In this document: positions 10,640 to 22,479 of the stretch, piece by piece
How the letters are laid out: each line of letters begins with the position of its first letter
Position numbering within the stretch: position 1 is the first letter of the stretch
Source: Varanus komodoensis
Lineage: Eukaryota > Chordata > Lepidosauria > Squamata > Varanidae
Length of the DNA stretch: 64,000 nt
Reading direction: 5' to 3'
NCBI RefSeq assembly: GCF_004798865.1
Contig: NW_025335268.1
Span: 52,785,764 to 52,849,763, forward strand
The notes under the pieces: model-generated
What the model saw: only the letters and a program-made list of their open reading frames with translations
Database searches by the model: none
Told to the model about the DNA's origin: nothing
Made by a program: the position numbers and the translations under genes

Positions 10640-12800
10640 TGTCCCAACACTTTTTAATTTATATTTATTGTGAATTTCAGAATGAAAACCTAAAGAAGTA
10701 AAATTTTAAATTTTAAAATATAAAAATATTATAGTTTTCTTCCATGAGATTTGTGTGGCTTTGTTACTATGAATACATGTATAATAAGTGCTGCTATATG
10801 TTTTATGTATGACAAGATATACCACTGTTATTTAAGACAGACCCATAGACTTCAACAAAGGTAATCCAGATAACTATGTTTTTGTCCATTCATCAAGTAT
10901 ACCTGAACTACTTCTCCCATTCAAAAATCATACGTTTCATCAAATCCTGCACCCATTGTTATTGCAGGTGGCAGTTTGTTCTTCCAATTAGTCTTTTAGC
11001 TGAAATCTACTTACACTGAGCTTGTGATAAGGCCCAACAGATGGATGGATGAATAGCTAGGAAGGACATGTGTATTTTGAGCAGAAAAGAACAAAATTTA
11101 CTACAGGTCAACAAATAGGCCTTGATAATATAAAGAGAGACTTAAAGAAGCTAAATCCTCCCTCTGCAATTGAAAGTTGCATCCTTCTGATAGATATTTG
11201 TCATAGAATGGAACCCCATAACAATTTACAAAACAAAGTATTGAGTTTTTGAAAATCCAAATGGAGAAATAAATGGAGAAATAGGTATTAAATTCAACTT
11301 AAGTGTATTTATCTTATCCCATAGAGATAACTTTAAAGATGTCTATTTGTTACAGATGTCCTATAACATCTCATTAATCAGCCTACCAAATTTAGTTTAA
11401 TAATTTGAGATATATTTCTAGGGACAAGAATTCTCAGCTAAATGATGAAATATGGGCAAAGTCTAAACTGCCAGTAAACTAGCTCTGTGTGTACAGTATC
11501 TCCAACTGACTTGATTTCAGACTTTGACTAGTAAATGGAATAGCCAGGTAAATATCCAAAATTATTTATCATCTGCATCAATGCTGTAACAAATGACTTG
11601 AGTTCCAAGATAATATTAGATCAGCATAAAAATATGTTGAAATCCTAAACAAGTCTGCAAAAGTCCATGACTATTAACTTTTTGTTGGATTGTACATGCA
11701 AGGTATTTCAAATATCAGTGGTGAAAGTAAACTGGCCTGTCTGGTATTACTCTTAAGTAAGAAAAATACAGACAACCCCCATGCTCCCATTGACTCTATT
11801 TCTTGAAGCTGACTTTAAAATTTTACCCATTTTCTGAAATTATGCATGAAAACTAAATGTTCAATGTGGCCAGAATACATTTCCTGAGAATTTTGTCAAA
11901 AGCCTTCTCCATGTCCAAAGAAATAAAAACAGCTGTATCTGTTCTGTCCATACTTAATGCAATCAGATCAATAGTGAATCTGAGATTATCAGCCACCTGC
12001 CTGCTTTTAAGAAGCCCCATGTGATCCAGTTAGGCTAAAATTATAATAACGTGTGGGGGTGTATCAGGCAAAATTGCAGTTAATATTTTAATGTTGGCAT
12101 TAATTAATGGAATAGGTCAATAATAAGCACAGAAAGTGTGAGCTCTATTAGATTTAACTATTACAATAAGCATCATTAAGGATGGATGAAAGAGAATAAA
12201 ATTCAAAAATGAAATTATACAGATGATAAAACTTCAGGAACTAAAATGCTAGAAAACATTTTCTACTACTCGGTTGGAAATCTGTCCAGCCCAGGTGATT
12301 TCCCCATCTTCATATTAGTTATTACTTTTGTAATTTTTTTCAATACACTTAGGAACCAATAAAAATGTCACTTATAAAATATCCAAATGGAAGATTAACA
12401 CGATAAAAGAAAACTTCCATGTCCTATTCTGATATTTCAAAACCTTAATTATACACTTCTGAACAAAATTTTAAAAATGAAAGTTTATGTCTTCTGGATG
12501 ATTATATATTTTATCACTACCATCTTAATCACTGGAATATTTTTTGTTTTGGAGCTGAGAGGTCAAAATCTCCCAATACATCTGTCTTAAATACATCCGC
12601 TAAAGCACATTTTGCCTGCTGTGGAAGGATATTATTCAATTCATACTTAATAGGCTATACTTCCCCATAAAGTTGTGCAGTTGGAGAAGTAGCAAACTGA
12701 GTTATAAGATGTTTCAACCTTTCATTTAAAGCTCTTCATTGCTTCTTTTGAAATTTATGCTCGTGAGAAGCATAAGAGATGATTCAACTCCAGAGTCCCA
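10640..12800 (-). mobile_element. L1-type LINE fragment, minus strand (copy 1)
   Basis: Read on the minus strand, this AT-rich segment carries L1 ORF2 landmarks in the right order and spacing. KSPGLDRFPTE (about 12,260-12,305; L1 KSPGPDGFPAEF) is followed by CAYY..IPLIN and KILTAI (about 12,065-12,130), then ISLDMEKAFDK (about 11,895-11,930), then an SIDADDK motif at about 11,560-11,580 where L1 has LYADD. The distance from AFDK to ADD (about 110 codons) fits L1. Stops and shifts are many, so the copy is old and dead. The endonuclease was not found. Both outer limits are approximate. Confidence 0.7.
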
Positions 12801-14137
12801 AGATGAAATGGGGGAAGAAGGGTTTGCAGACATTCAGATTTTTCTCTGCAGCTTGTGTGATGGTACATCAATCTAAGGAGATATATGTATAATTAAATAG
12901 ACTTTCTAATTGCTCTAAGGGATGCACTGGTTAAAGGGGACCACAGGCTTCAACCAGGATGGAAACACATCTCAATAACAGCCAAATTTTATATTTCCGA
13001 ATGGGGGATCCCATGAGCCCAAATTTTTATATTTCCAAATGTAGTGTTTGCATTTTTTTTTTTCATTTCCAAAAGTCACATGACCTCCAGAGCCTAATTT
13101 CTATGTCGGCCAGTCCCTCCTTTCCCATGTCATCTTGGGACACTGAACATGCAGATACTGTGACTTCACCATCAAATCAGATTCCCCTCCTCATTCCTCT
13201 CGTCAAACAAAAACCTTGCTTCATGAAGAGTTGTTTGTGTTCTTTCAGGTGGCCTAACAAAGGTGTTACATCGATATGGATTTTGGAATCAAGCATATGA
13301 CATGATTTCATAAATAATGATGATGCAGAAGGCAAACTGCTTGCATTCTAAGCATACAAAGAACACCTGTTCATTGTTAGAAGCACCTGCATTGTGCCTA
13401 CCTTTGACACAGGTGAATAGCTGTATAAAGTGAAAATGCAGAAATCTTATTTGTGGCAGTTCAACTTCTTGTGCACCTATTGATTTCCCAGTGCCCTTTG
13501 CTCATGGAACATTCTCTTGTTCATTACAATTCCAAATTCCTGGATGGCTATTGCTATTGCTGCAGTTCTGGATCACTGAAGCACTACACTTGCTAAAGAA
13601 ACTTTTTAGAGTGTAATCCATACTCTGGAAAATTGGAATGGCTAATTTTGCATATGAATAGGAGACACTCAATCACTGTCAATGGGACTTATATTGCTTT
13701 GCATCTCATTGGGGAAGGAGAACTGAATTTTGATTATTTTGAAACATATAATGCAGATTGCATTTTTTCACATTTCTTCCTTTGGTAGCACTTTGTTGAA
13801 ATCAATAGAACATCTTGACAATAAGATGTTTGTTAGTCCATTGTTATGTGTTGTACCAATATTGCAAAGCAGCAAGATTTTGGAAAGAATTCTGCCTGTG
13901 ATAATTGCTTGGGCAAGAAGTATTTTCACTTTTTATGATTTGTTTATATGTACAGTATTTGCATATTGCTACACATTCAAGCAGTTTTCAATGTAATGAG
14001 CAACAGTACAAAGTTAAAACAAATTTATTCAGGTTTGATTAATTTCCTGGGGGCATGCACGCATGCACACACACATACACACACAAGAATGTGCACACAC
14101 ATAAACACCCCTCTGGAAAATGGTGTCTTTCTTAAAA
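12801..14137. other. Unassigned AT-rich sequence
   Basis: No gene recognised. A 113-codon frame at 12,959-13,300 and an 88-codon frame at 13,730-13,996 have no known domain. A CA-rich impure tract with CACGCATGCAC lies at 14,055-14,105. Confidence 0.4.
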
Positions 14138-14215
14138 TTACCCAATTGGAAGGGACCTTAGAGGTCATCTAATCCAAAACCCAGCTCAATACATCATCTG
14201 TAATGCAGGATTTGA
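14138..14215 (-). repeat. CR1-type LINE 3' fragment
   Basis: Contains AATTGGAAGGGACCTTAGAG and GTCATCTAATCCAAAACCC, the typical inverted CR1 3' end sequence. Only about 80 bases remain. Confidence 0.7.
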
Positions 14216-15870
14216 TGAACACCAAATAGATGTTGCCAGGTGGAGATGAGTATCAGTCCTGCTATAGCAAAAAGGATTACTCTGCTCTTTGATAAATTCA
14301 TAGGATCAACACAAACTTGCTACCATTACAAGATAAGCTGTTTGGAAAACTAGAAACATCACTTGCATAAAGCAGGGGTGGGATGGAGTGGGGGTTCAAA
14401 ATAAATACAGAGGAGAGTTGTTAAATTACACTTGTTTTTCCGGGAGAAAGGTTTGCCATAAAGGACTTGGCTGTCTCTAAATATTTGGAATGGGTATGTT
14501 GACTAAAATTAGAATTCAGAAAGGTTTGCTAAACTCTTAAATCAGCAGATCCATGAATAGAAAGCAGGATTATAATGATGCCTAGCTATGAAATATGAGA
14601 AAGTTGCTTAGGCTCTGATTGAGGTAATGGCAAATGTGTATGACTATATTTCTGATAAACACATTTTGGTAATGCTCCAATGTCAATGGGGCAGTATATC
14701 CATTTCAGGCTGCAGTCTAATTGTTTAAGGAACTGTTCATGGAGCTGAACTGATTTTGGGGTTACTTAGCTCCTATAGAGTTCACACTAAAACCTGGAGT
14801 GGATATACCATCCCACAGACATGGGCACTGCTAGGCTACCCTGCATATATGTACACACACACACACACACACAATTAGGGTCTCAGTTTTGAAGCACCTT
14901 AGATTATAAGATTGCTCTGGCTTGGCTCCCGATCCATCTAACTCTTGCTAAGAGGTTGTGTCTGGTTTGCTTACTTTAGGATTACATGGTGACCCTTCTC
15001 TGATTCAGCCCTGTAATCAAGTGGAGCAAACCTCCTGTGGCAATGGCGAAATCAGCTTCACATTTCCCGTAGCACGTTTTGCTTGTTATGAGCAATCTGT
15101 ACTCCTTTGCTCTGGAAATTAGATCATGGGTTTACATGCACTTGATTAACATGATCACAATGGAGGAGAGTGAGCAGGAAAAAAGTAAAAAGTAACAGAT
15201 GTTGTAATGAGGAAGAGAAAATATTTTTTCCTTGTAAGCATGTGAGTGTGGTGTTAAACCTAGAAGTGAGAGAGGTATTACTCTAAGATGAGGAAAAAAT
15301 CAGAAGCACCATGAAGTTTGCACCCCGAATTGTTGTCTGTGAACTGCCAGACAAGTGCAATTCAGACTGATCAAGAGCCTTGGAAGGTTCCCCTTTTCTT
15401 AACTTGATATCTCAGTGATATGTTCTGATTAGCATGAGAAGTCATGTTACTGTAGAGATCTTGGCTATGCCTTTCCGCAACAAGGGCACTCAAGGCAGAG
15501 TGCCCAGACAATGTAAGCTAGAATAAAGCCTTCTCATTGCCCTCTGAAACCTGAGCCTGGAAACAAACTGGTGAGCAGTCTGGTTGATACAGGATTAGAC
15601 CATTATGCTCCATTCTCTTGGCACTGTCAAAGCCTGGCAACCCCAGATAAGCTGCTTTACAGCAATCCACTCTAAACGGGTGCAAAAACTTCAGATATGA
15701 GTGTTCTTCATACTTTTATGCTACAGTGTGTGATGTTTTTACACTGTCAATTGCCCTGAGAATTGGGCATCTATTTTATTTTGGAAGAGGCAGCACAGCC
15801 AGAAGCCTGGAGGCTACCAAAAATGAGAAGAAACAAGCAACTACAGAAACAAGTAACTGCCTACATCAGC
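14216..15870. other. Unassigned sequence with a (CA)n tract
   Basis: No gene found. (CA)n lies at 14,852-14,873. The stretch 15,000-15,200 is repeat-free and rich in paired AT motifs (CACTTGATTAACATGATCAC); it could be conserved DNA but nothing proves it. Confidence 0.4.
14852..14873. repeat. (CA)n microsatellite
   Basis: Eleven uninterrupted CA units. Confidence 0.95.
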
Positions 15871-15990
15871 CTTCCTCAACCTTATGCCTTCCAGACATGT
15901 TTGGACTGCTACACCCAGAATTCCCAGTCAATGGCCCTGCTGGATAGGAATTCTGGGAGTTGCAGTCCAAATGCCTCTGAAGGCCACCAT
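15871..15990. mobile_element. Palindromic MITE
   Basis: Two inverted arms of about 44 bases. The left arm (15,881-15,925) includes CCTTCCAGACATGTTTGGAC and ACCCAGAATTCC. The right arm (15,948-15,990) includes GGAATTCTGGGAGTTGCAG and TCCAAATGCCTCTGAAGGCC. This foldback layout, with 'GGGAGTTGTAGTCC' inside, is a very common reptile MITE. Confidence 0.8.
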
Positions 15991-16292
15991 GATTACCACC
16001 TCAATATTTAGCTGACTAACCAGATAGCTTTTACATGAAATAAGGCTCAATCCTGCAATGCTCCTATCCACCAGACAGATCAGTAGATTTATGTACCACC
16101 TGGGCTGTCTTTGTAATACCTTTGATTTTGCATATTGATACTTACTTGTCTTGGACAGCAGTATAAGCCAGTTAGCCAGGAAACTACCTCAGGGTTTCTG
16201 AGGATCCCCAGAACTAAACTAGTCTTCTGTTGTCCCACTCCAACCTGAGTTCAGCATTGGAGACACTAAGTTCCTTGTCCTGAGATATACGA
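15991..16292. other. Unassigned sequence
   Basis: A 300-base gap before the BovB element; nothing recognised. Confidence 0.4.
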
Positions 16293-16677
16293 CTGTACTA
16301 GAGGTTGAGTCCCCTTCATGGATCACTGCCTTGTCGTGGCGAAGGGGCTTGTGTAGCTCAGTGAAGCTATGAGCTATGCCATGCAGGGCCACCCAAGACG
16401 GACAGGTCATAGCACAGAGCTCTGACAAAAGGTGATCCATTGGAGGAGGAAATGGCAACCCACTCCAGTATCTTTGCCATGAAAACCCCATGGACAGTAC
16501 CAAAAGGCAAAAAGATATGATGCTGGAAGATGAGCCCCTCAGGTCAGAAGGTGTCCAATATGCTACTGGGGAAGAGCAGAGGGCTAGTACTGGTAGTGCC
16601 AGAAAGAATGAAGCGACTGGGTCAAAGCCGAAAGGACACTCAGTTGCAGATGTATCTGGTGGTGAAAGGAAAGGCCG

Positions 16678-17256
16678 ATGCTGCAAAATCTGTACACCAT
16701 AGGAACCTGGAATGTAAGATCCATGAATCAAGGCAAGCTGGATGTGGTCAAACAAGAGATGACAAGACTGAACATCGACATCTTAGGAATCAGTGAACTA
16801 AAATGGACAGGAATGGGTGAATTTAATTCAGATGACCATCAGATATACTACTGCGGGCAAGAATCCCTCAGAAGAAATGGAGTAGCCTTCATAGTCAATA
16901 AAAGAGTAGGAAAAGCAGTACTGGGATACAATCTCCAAATGATGTCAGTTCGAATCCAAGGGAAACCATTCAACCTCACGGTAGTCCAAGTCTATGCCCC
17001 AACCACTGGTGCTGAAGAGGCTGAAGTTGACTGGTTCTATGAAGGCCTACAACACCTTCTAGAATTAACACCAAAAAATGATGTCCTTATCATCATGGGG
17101 GATTGGAATGCTACAGTAGGAAGCCAAAAGATAACTGGAATAACAGGCAAGTTTGGCCTTGGAGTACAAAATGAAGCAGGGCACAGGCTGGTAGAATTTT
17201 GTCAAGAGAATACAATGGTCATAACAAACACTCTTTTCCAACAACCCAAGAGATGA
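16678..17256 (+). pseudogene. BovB endonuclease domain
   Basis: A 192-residue open stretch beginning MLQNLYTIGTWNVRSM. It shows the exonuclease-endonuclease-phosphatase fold motifs: TWNVRSM, GISELKWTG with the catalytic Glu, QVYAPTTGA, and GDWNATVG with the Asp/Asn pair. The remaining motifs, RSQIDYVLCSQ and GADCGSDHELL, lie just downstream of a TGA at 17,254-17,256. In active BovB this domain nicks target DNA so that the reverse transcriptase can prime there. All catalytic signatures are still readable, but the interrupting stop separates them. Confidence 0.9.
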
Positions 17257-17977
17257 CTCTACACATCCACATCACCAGATGGTCAACACAGAAGTCAGAT
17301 TGACTATGTGCTCTGCAGCCAAAGATGGAGAAGTTCAATACAGTCAGTAAAAACTAGACCAGGAGCTGACTGTGGCTCAGATCATGAGCTTCTTGCTGCA
17401 AAATTTAGGCTTTAATTGAAGAAAGTAGGGGAAAGCACTAGGCCACTCAGGTATGACCTAAATCATATCCCTGATGAATATACAGTAGAGGTGACAAATA
17501 GATTTAAGGAATTAGATCTGATAGACAGAGTGCCTGAGGAACTATGAATGGAGGTTCGCAACATTGTACAAGAGGTAGCAACTAAAACCATCCCAAAGAA
17601 AAAATAATGCAAGAGAGCAAAATGGCTATCTGAGGAAGCTTTACAAATAGCTGAGGAAAGAAGGGAAGCGAAAGGCAAGGAAGAAAGAGAAAGATACACC
17701 CAATTGAATGCAGAATTCCAGAGAATAGCTAGAAGAGATAAGAATGCCTTCTGAAATGAACAGTGCAAAGAAATAGAAGAAAACAATAGAATAGGGAGGA
17801 CCAGAGAGCTCTTCAAGAAAACTGGAGATATGCAGGGAACGTTTCATGCAAAGATGGGCATGATAAAGGACCAAAATGGCAGGGACCTAACAGAGGTAGG
17901 AGATTAAGAAGAGGTGGCAAGATTACACAGAAGAACTATACAAGAAAGAGCTTAACGTTCCTGATAACCTTGATGGG
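17257..17977 (+). pseudogene. BovB linker between endonuclease and RT, broken
   Basis: Frame 1 continues the BovB protein past 17,256 (SQIDYVLCSQRW, SDHELLAAKFRL, NRFKELDLIDRVPEEL, AKWLSEEALQIAEERR, LFKKTGDMQGTFHAKMG), interrupted by stops at 17,413, 17,545, 17,605 and 17,752. Near 17,905 the frame is lost. The antisense open frames here (for example 117 codons at 17,463-17,816) are shadows. Confidence 0.85.
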
Positions 17978-19112
17978 GTGGTCACTGACCTCGAGCCAGA
18001 CAAATATGAAGTCAAATGGGCCTTAGGAAGTCTGAGCAACAACAAAGCTAGTGGAGGCGACAGTACTCCAGCTGAGCTATTCAAAATCCTAAAAGACAAT
18101 ACAGTAAAAGTGCTACATTCAATATGCCAGCAAATTTGGAAAACTCAGCAGTGGCCACAGGATTGGAAAAGGTCAGTTTACATTCCAATTCCAAAGAAGG
18201 GCAATGCCAAAGAATGTTCAAACTACCGCACCATTGCACTCATTTCACATGCTAGCAAAGTTATGCTCAAAATCCTACAAGCTAGGCTCCAGCAGTGTGT
18301 GGACCAAGAGCTACCGAAGTACAGCAGAATTTCGAAGAGGCAGAGGAACTAGAGATCAAATAGCCAACATACGCTGGATCATGGAGAAAGCTAGGGAGTT
18401 CCAGAAAAACATCTACTTCTGCTTCATTGAGTATGCTAAAGCCTTTGATTGTGTGGCTCACAATAAATTGTGGCAAGTTCTTAAAGAGATGGGAGTACCA
18501 GACCATCTTATTTGTTTCTTGAAAAACCTATATGCAGGTCCAGAAGCAACAGTGAGAACTGGACACAGAACCACTGATTGGTTCAAAATTGAGAAAGAAG
18601 TTTGGCAAGGCTGTATACTGTCGCCCTGCCTATATAACTTGTATGCAGAGCACATAATGAGAAAGGCGGGGCAAGATGAATCACAAGTTGGAATTAAGAT
18701 TGCTGGGAGAAATATCAACTACCTCAGATATGCAGATAATACCACTCTAATGACAGAAAGTGAAGTGGAACTAAAGAGCCTCTTGATGCAGGTGAAGGAG
18801 GAGAGTGTAAAAGTTGGCTTGAAACTCAACATTAAGAAAACTAAGATCATGGCATCCGGTCCTATCATTTCATGGCAAATAGATGGGGATGAAATGGAGG
18901 TAGTGACAGATTTTATTTTCCTGGGCTCCAAGATCACCACAGATGGGGACAGCAGCCAAGAAATTAAAAGATGCTTGCTCCTTGGGAGGAAAGCTATGGC
19001 AAATCTGGACAGCATACTAAAAAGCAGAGACATCACCCTGCGGACAAAAGTGCATAAAGTCAAGGCTATGGTTTTCCTGTTGCAATGTATGGGTGTGAAA
19101 GCTGGACCATAA
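17978..19112 (+). pseudogene. BovB reverse transcriptase domain
   Basis: The domain is read first in one frame (17,978-18,352: ALGSLSNNKASGGDSTPAE, QIWKTQQWPQDWKRS, PIPKKGNAKECSNYRTIAL) and then in another (18,204-19,112: GTRDQIANIRWIMEKARE, CFIEYAKAFDC, WQGCILSPCLYNLYAEHIM, LRYADNTTLM, FLGSKITTDGD). The shift lies close to 18,330. The catalytic box is YADN rather than YADD; the AAT codon is at 18,738-18,740. The fingers and palm blocks are otherwise well kept. In life this protein copies BovB RNA, and probably Sauria SINE RNA, at the nicked target. Confidence 0.92.
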
Positions 19113-19258
19113 GGAAGGCTGAGCAATGAAGAATTGAGGCCTTTGAATTGTGGTGCTGGAGAAGACTCCTGCAAGTCCCTTGTACTGCAAGGTGATCAAA
19201 CCAGTCAGTCCTAGAGGAGATCAACCCTGACTGCTCTTTAGAAGTCCAGATACTGAAG

Positions 19259-19498
19259 ATGAAACTCAAATACTATGGCCACCTAATGAGAAGGAAGGAC
19301 TCACTGGAGAAGAACCTAATGCTGGGAACAATTGACGGCAAAAGAAGAAGGGGACGGCAGAGGATGAGGTGGCTGGATGGAGTCACTGAAGAAGTTGGCG
19401 TGAGCTTAAGTGGACTCTGGGGGATGGTGGAGGACAGGAAGGCCTGGAGGAATGTTGTCCATGGGGTCACGATGGGTCGGACACGACTTCGTGACTAA
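19259..19498 (+). pseudogene. BovB C-terminal region
   Basis: A 79-codon open stretch starting KLKYYGHLMRRKDSLEKNL, followed by GRQRMRWLDG and HGVTMGRTRL. These are the conserved C-terminal blocks of BovB/RTE proteins. It ends at the 3' terminus of the element. It is in a different frame from the RT part, and the intervening bases (19,113-19,258) encode the expected RRLL..PCTAR-like region in broken form. Confidence 0.9.
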
Positions 19499-19735
19499 CA
19501 ACAGCAGAGTGCTGCTCTGGTACCTATCAGTGTTGTAGGATCACTTTGGCTTTAAAGTGAACCCAGACTTTGCTTGATCTCCCATTTCTTTCCTGTAATC
19601 CTTTCTTACCACTCTCTTTGGTGCATTCTCATGTACAACCCACATTTCCTGAGCTAGAACTTTCCATTTCTTTTCTTGGACCACCTTGTTGCCTTGTTCA
19701 CTTAGACCAGAAAGAGAAAACCAGGCTGTTTCCAC

Positions 19736-19872
19736 TATTTTATTTTATGTATTTTATTTATTTGATGAATTTTTTGCATTTTATATGGGATTTTAATGAT
19801 TGTAAGCCATCCCAAGGCTCATGCGATGGGGTGGCATATAAGTTGTCTAAATAAATAATAAATAAATAAAAA
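19736..19872 (+). repeat. L2-type LINE 3' tail
   Basis: A T-rich 3' untranslated end followed by TGTAAGCCATCCCAAGGCTC, GGGGTGGCATATAAGTTGTC and (AAATAAAT)n. This is the usual 'GTGAGCC..GGCGGTATATAA..AATAAATAAA' ending of squamate L2 copies. Confidence 0.75.
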
Positions 19873-21597
19873 CATCATATTTCTATGAACAGCCAGAAAG
19901 TAACTCTCTCCCAGTACGAAACTGGTATGCCTGGCTCATAAAGCTTCATTCCAGCACCTCTAGACTGAGGTCAGAATGTTTAGGGTCTGAACTTCTTTGG
20001 GCCAAAGCTTGTTCTTATTTGGACTTCTCAAATTCCACCATCAACAAGAATAATCAGATATTAATTATATCATTCTGCTTCCCTTCTCCTTGCATTTGCT
20101 AGTTTCAAAGACACAGGATTTAGCTTTCAAAGGGATATTCAGAAGCAACAATACAACAAAATGGTTTTCAGGTTATTCAATTTATTGTTTTGACACTCTG
20201 GATGTATATGTCAAAAACCAATATTTGTAGGGCAAGTGAATATCAAACAACATCAATATGGTAGGGAAATAATCAGGCCACTTGTTTCCATCTTTTCTGG
20301 AAGACTGTTATTGCACTCTTGCAGTTTGCTTGAACTAAGAACTAGTTTGTATTTTGATCCATTCCACTTTCTAGCTAGAAGTAGCAGGGAACTCTAATCT
20401 AGGACTCAAGAAGGAGGCACCGAGGGCTTTATTCCATGTACCACCAGGACAGCTTGCATGCTAAAGGAATTCAGGCCATGATCTACTTATTGCCTTTGGC
20501 AGTACAGCCTATATAATATCTAGTGTGGTTACTTCTGCGCACCAAGCTGATAGGGAAAAGTAAACAGTGGGGTCTTGTTGTTCCAAGATGTAGTCTTCAG
20601 TCTGGACAACCTCTTCCACCAAGCAGCCTTCTTTACCTATTTGATGTAGAACCTGTCTACCAGCCCATCCTTGACCATACATACCTTCCAGCTCTTGATC
20701 ATGACCATGGCTCTGGGCCCTTTTCTCAGCCGATGATATCTGCCTCAACCAGTCTTCATGATGTCCTCTGCTTCTGCCTTTTGCTCCCACTCTTGTGGTA
20801 GTGGGACTAGACCCCTCCATCAATATCTAGCTAAAATTACAAGTGGATGCAGTGAGAAGAATTTCTGATTTAGATCTTAGCATTGGAATTAATGAAATAC
20901 TGTATATCAAAAGCCCTATCTCAAAAGAATAAATAATTTGGCTGCCCCTTTCCGTTGTTGTGTTGTTAAAAAATGAGAGTGCCACAAGTTTTGTTTCTAC
21001 TTTTAATCTTCAAAGGTGGTACAAATACTATATTGTAGTTTTATAGTGCATACATGCATATTGTCTTTGAGAAAGAATGTTGTTTGAAGCACACTGAGCT
21101 TGATAAAGTACTTTTTTCTTGTGCACCTAGAAATGTCCAGCATACCTCTCCCTGTCCCTGTGCTAGATCAAGACTTAGACATTTGCAGTACAATCTTGCA
21201 CATTTTAATTTAGCAGTAAGCCCCAATTGGTCCAGTGAGCTTCATTCCCAGGGAGGTTTTCTACAGCATCGTCCCATCTGCCACTGACATCCAGCTCCTG
21301 ACAGACTACCCCCAATGAAATGCACCCTTGACAAAACTAAGGTGTACCACACCTGTTCTAAACACTTAGCAAGATGCCATAGCAAGTTAAACAGAAGAAG
21401 CAGAGCAGAAACAGCAATACTCAGGAAGATCAATGAGAAAACAGGGACCCACCTGCTCTAGAGGGGCAGTGAGAGTTTATAGCTCACATCTCTTTCTGGG
21501 AAAGATGATGGCACTTTTAATCTGGAGGGAATTCAGCTGTGTAGATTTACTAGGTACTTCTTATTTTAGTTTCTGCTTCTCCAGCTTTCATTGTTGT
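19873..21597. other. Unassigned intergenic sequence
   Basis: About 1.7 kb with no recognised gene. Opposed frames of about 100 codons at 20,509-20,823 have no known domain. The stretch 20,040-20,340 is AT-rich and repeat-free. Confidence 0.4.
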
Positions 21598-21728
21598 GAA
21601 TTTAGTTGTTTTAAATGTGTTGCTGCTTTTTGTTACTTTTACCCACCCACCCCTTTTAGCTGCCTTGAGCTGTCAACATTTTTATTAAAATATTCAAATT
21701 GGGTAAATTAAATAAATTCAATAAATGA
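21598..21728 (+). repeat. Probable L2-type 3' tail, degraded
   Basis: TTTTAGCTGCCTTGAGCTGT followed by a T/A-rich stretch with AAATTAAATAAATTCAATAAATGAA. The layout agrees with an L2 3' end; the middle is worn. Confidence 0.5.
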
Positions 21729-21983
21729 ATTATTTGACCTCTGGTAGAATACTGAGGTCCTAGAGCAATAGATGAGCCACATTGTAAGCATTCTTAAATG
21801 GGGGAAAGAGTTTTCTCCTGCATCGTTCCCCAACTGTGGAATGTTCTTCCTCTAGAGCCAAGACTGGTTCCTTGTTTCTTGGCTTTTCAGAAAGGAGACA
21901 AGATAGATTCTTATTCCCTACGTGGATATAATGAAATGTTTCTCCTTTCATGTGACTGACAGGAAATATGTATTTAGGCTGGT

Positions 21984-22030
21984 ATGGCCTAACTGGTAGC
22001 AGCTCTTGAGGGATTCAGCCAGAGGTCTTT
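21984..22030 (-). repeat. tRNA-type SINE fragment
   Basis: Contains GCAGCTCTTGAGGGATTCAG and CAGAGGTCTTTCCCATAACC, which match the inverted middle of the common reptile tRNA SINE (GTGATGGGAAAGACCTCTGCC). Confidence 0.45.
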
Positions 22031-22074
22031 CCCATAACCTATGATCAGCCCTAGTCAACACAGACAGTGGTATG

Positions 22075-22140
22075 AGCTGGCTAGAATTGCAGACCAACAA
22101 CATCCAAGGGGCCCCACATTCCCCATCCTTGTGCTACATG
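22075..22140. repeat. Palindromic MITE, half copy
   Basis: GCTGGCTAGAATTGCAGACC followed by AACAACATCCAAGGGGCCCCACATTCCCC, one arm of the 'TGGAGGGC..GTTCCCCA' MITE seen more completely elsewhere in the window. Confidence 0.5.
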
Positions 22141-22479
22141 GTTCTTTTAATTGGAGATGCCAGTGTAGCAACATGCCATCATCACATGCTCCACCACTGA
22201 GCCACGGTCCATAACCAAAAAGGGGGCAGTGGAGGCGATTCCCCTGCTTAGACCTGGCCCTCAGATGCACCATCTATCAGTATCCCCGTCCTGACCCAAC
22301 ATTTGTTGTGTTCTGTCAAAAGCCTCTTTGTATGCACTGCCTGTGTGTTGATCAACAGCTGTTACATCATTAGCAGGAAAGTAATAATAGCAACCATACA
22401 GATGAAGGACACGTGTGAAAGTGGGAAAACTCTATTGGCACACTTGCTTCCTGTTATGGTGCCTTATGCTTCTTTTTTT
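22141..22479. other. Unassigned sequence
   Basis: No feature recognised. Confidence 0.4.

Larger units (their letters stand above)
16293..19506 (+). mobile_element. BovB/RTE LINE, nearly full length
   Basis: About 3.2 kb, close to the usual BovB length. The 5' end has the BovB start (CATGGATCACTGCCTTGTCG at 16,318). The body encodes, in order, an apurinic endonuclease (16,678-17,256, on to about 17,400), a linker region and a reverse transcriptase (about 17,978-19,112), then the C-terminal YYGHLMRRKDSLEK region (19,259-19,498). The 3' end is GGGTCGGACACGACTTCGTG followed by ACTAACAACAG. The reading frame moves from frame 1 to 2 to 3 and back to 2, and at least five in-frame stops lie in frame 1 between 17,254 and 17,754, so it is inactive. 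It still reads as the best-preserved element here, hence among the younger ones. Confidence 0.95.

Noticed and set aside
16219-16755. Antisense 178-codon frame as a gene
   Set aside because: It lies opposite the BovB 5' end and has no domain.
17463-17816. Antisense 117-codon frame as a gene
   Set aside because: It is the shadow of the BovB linker region on the plus strand.
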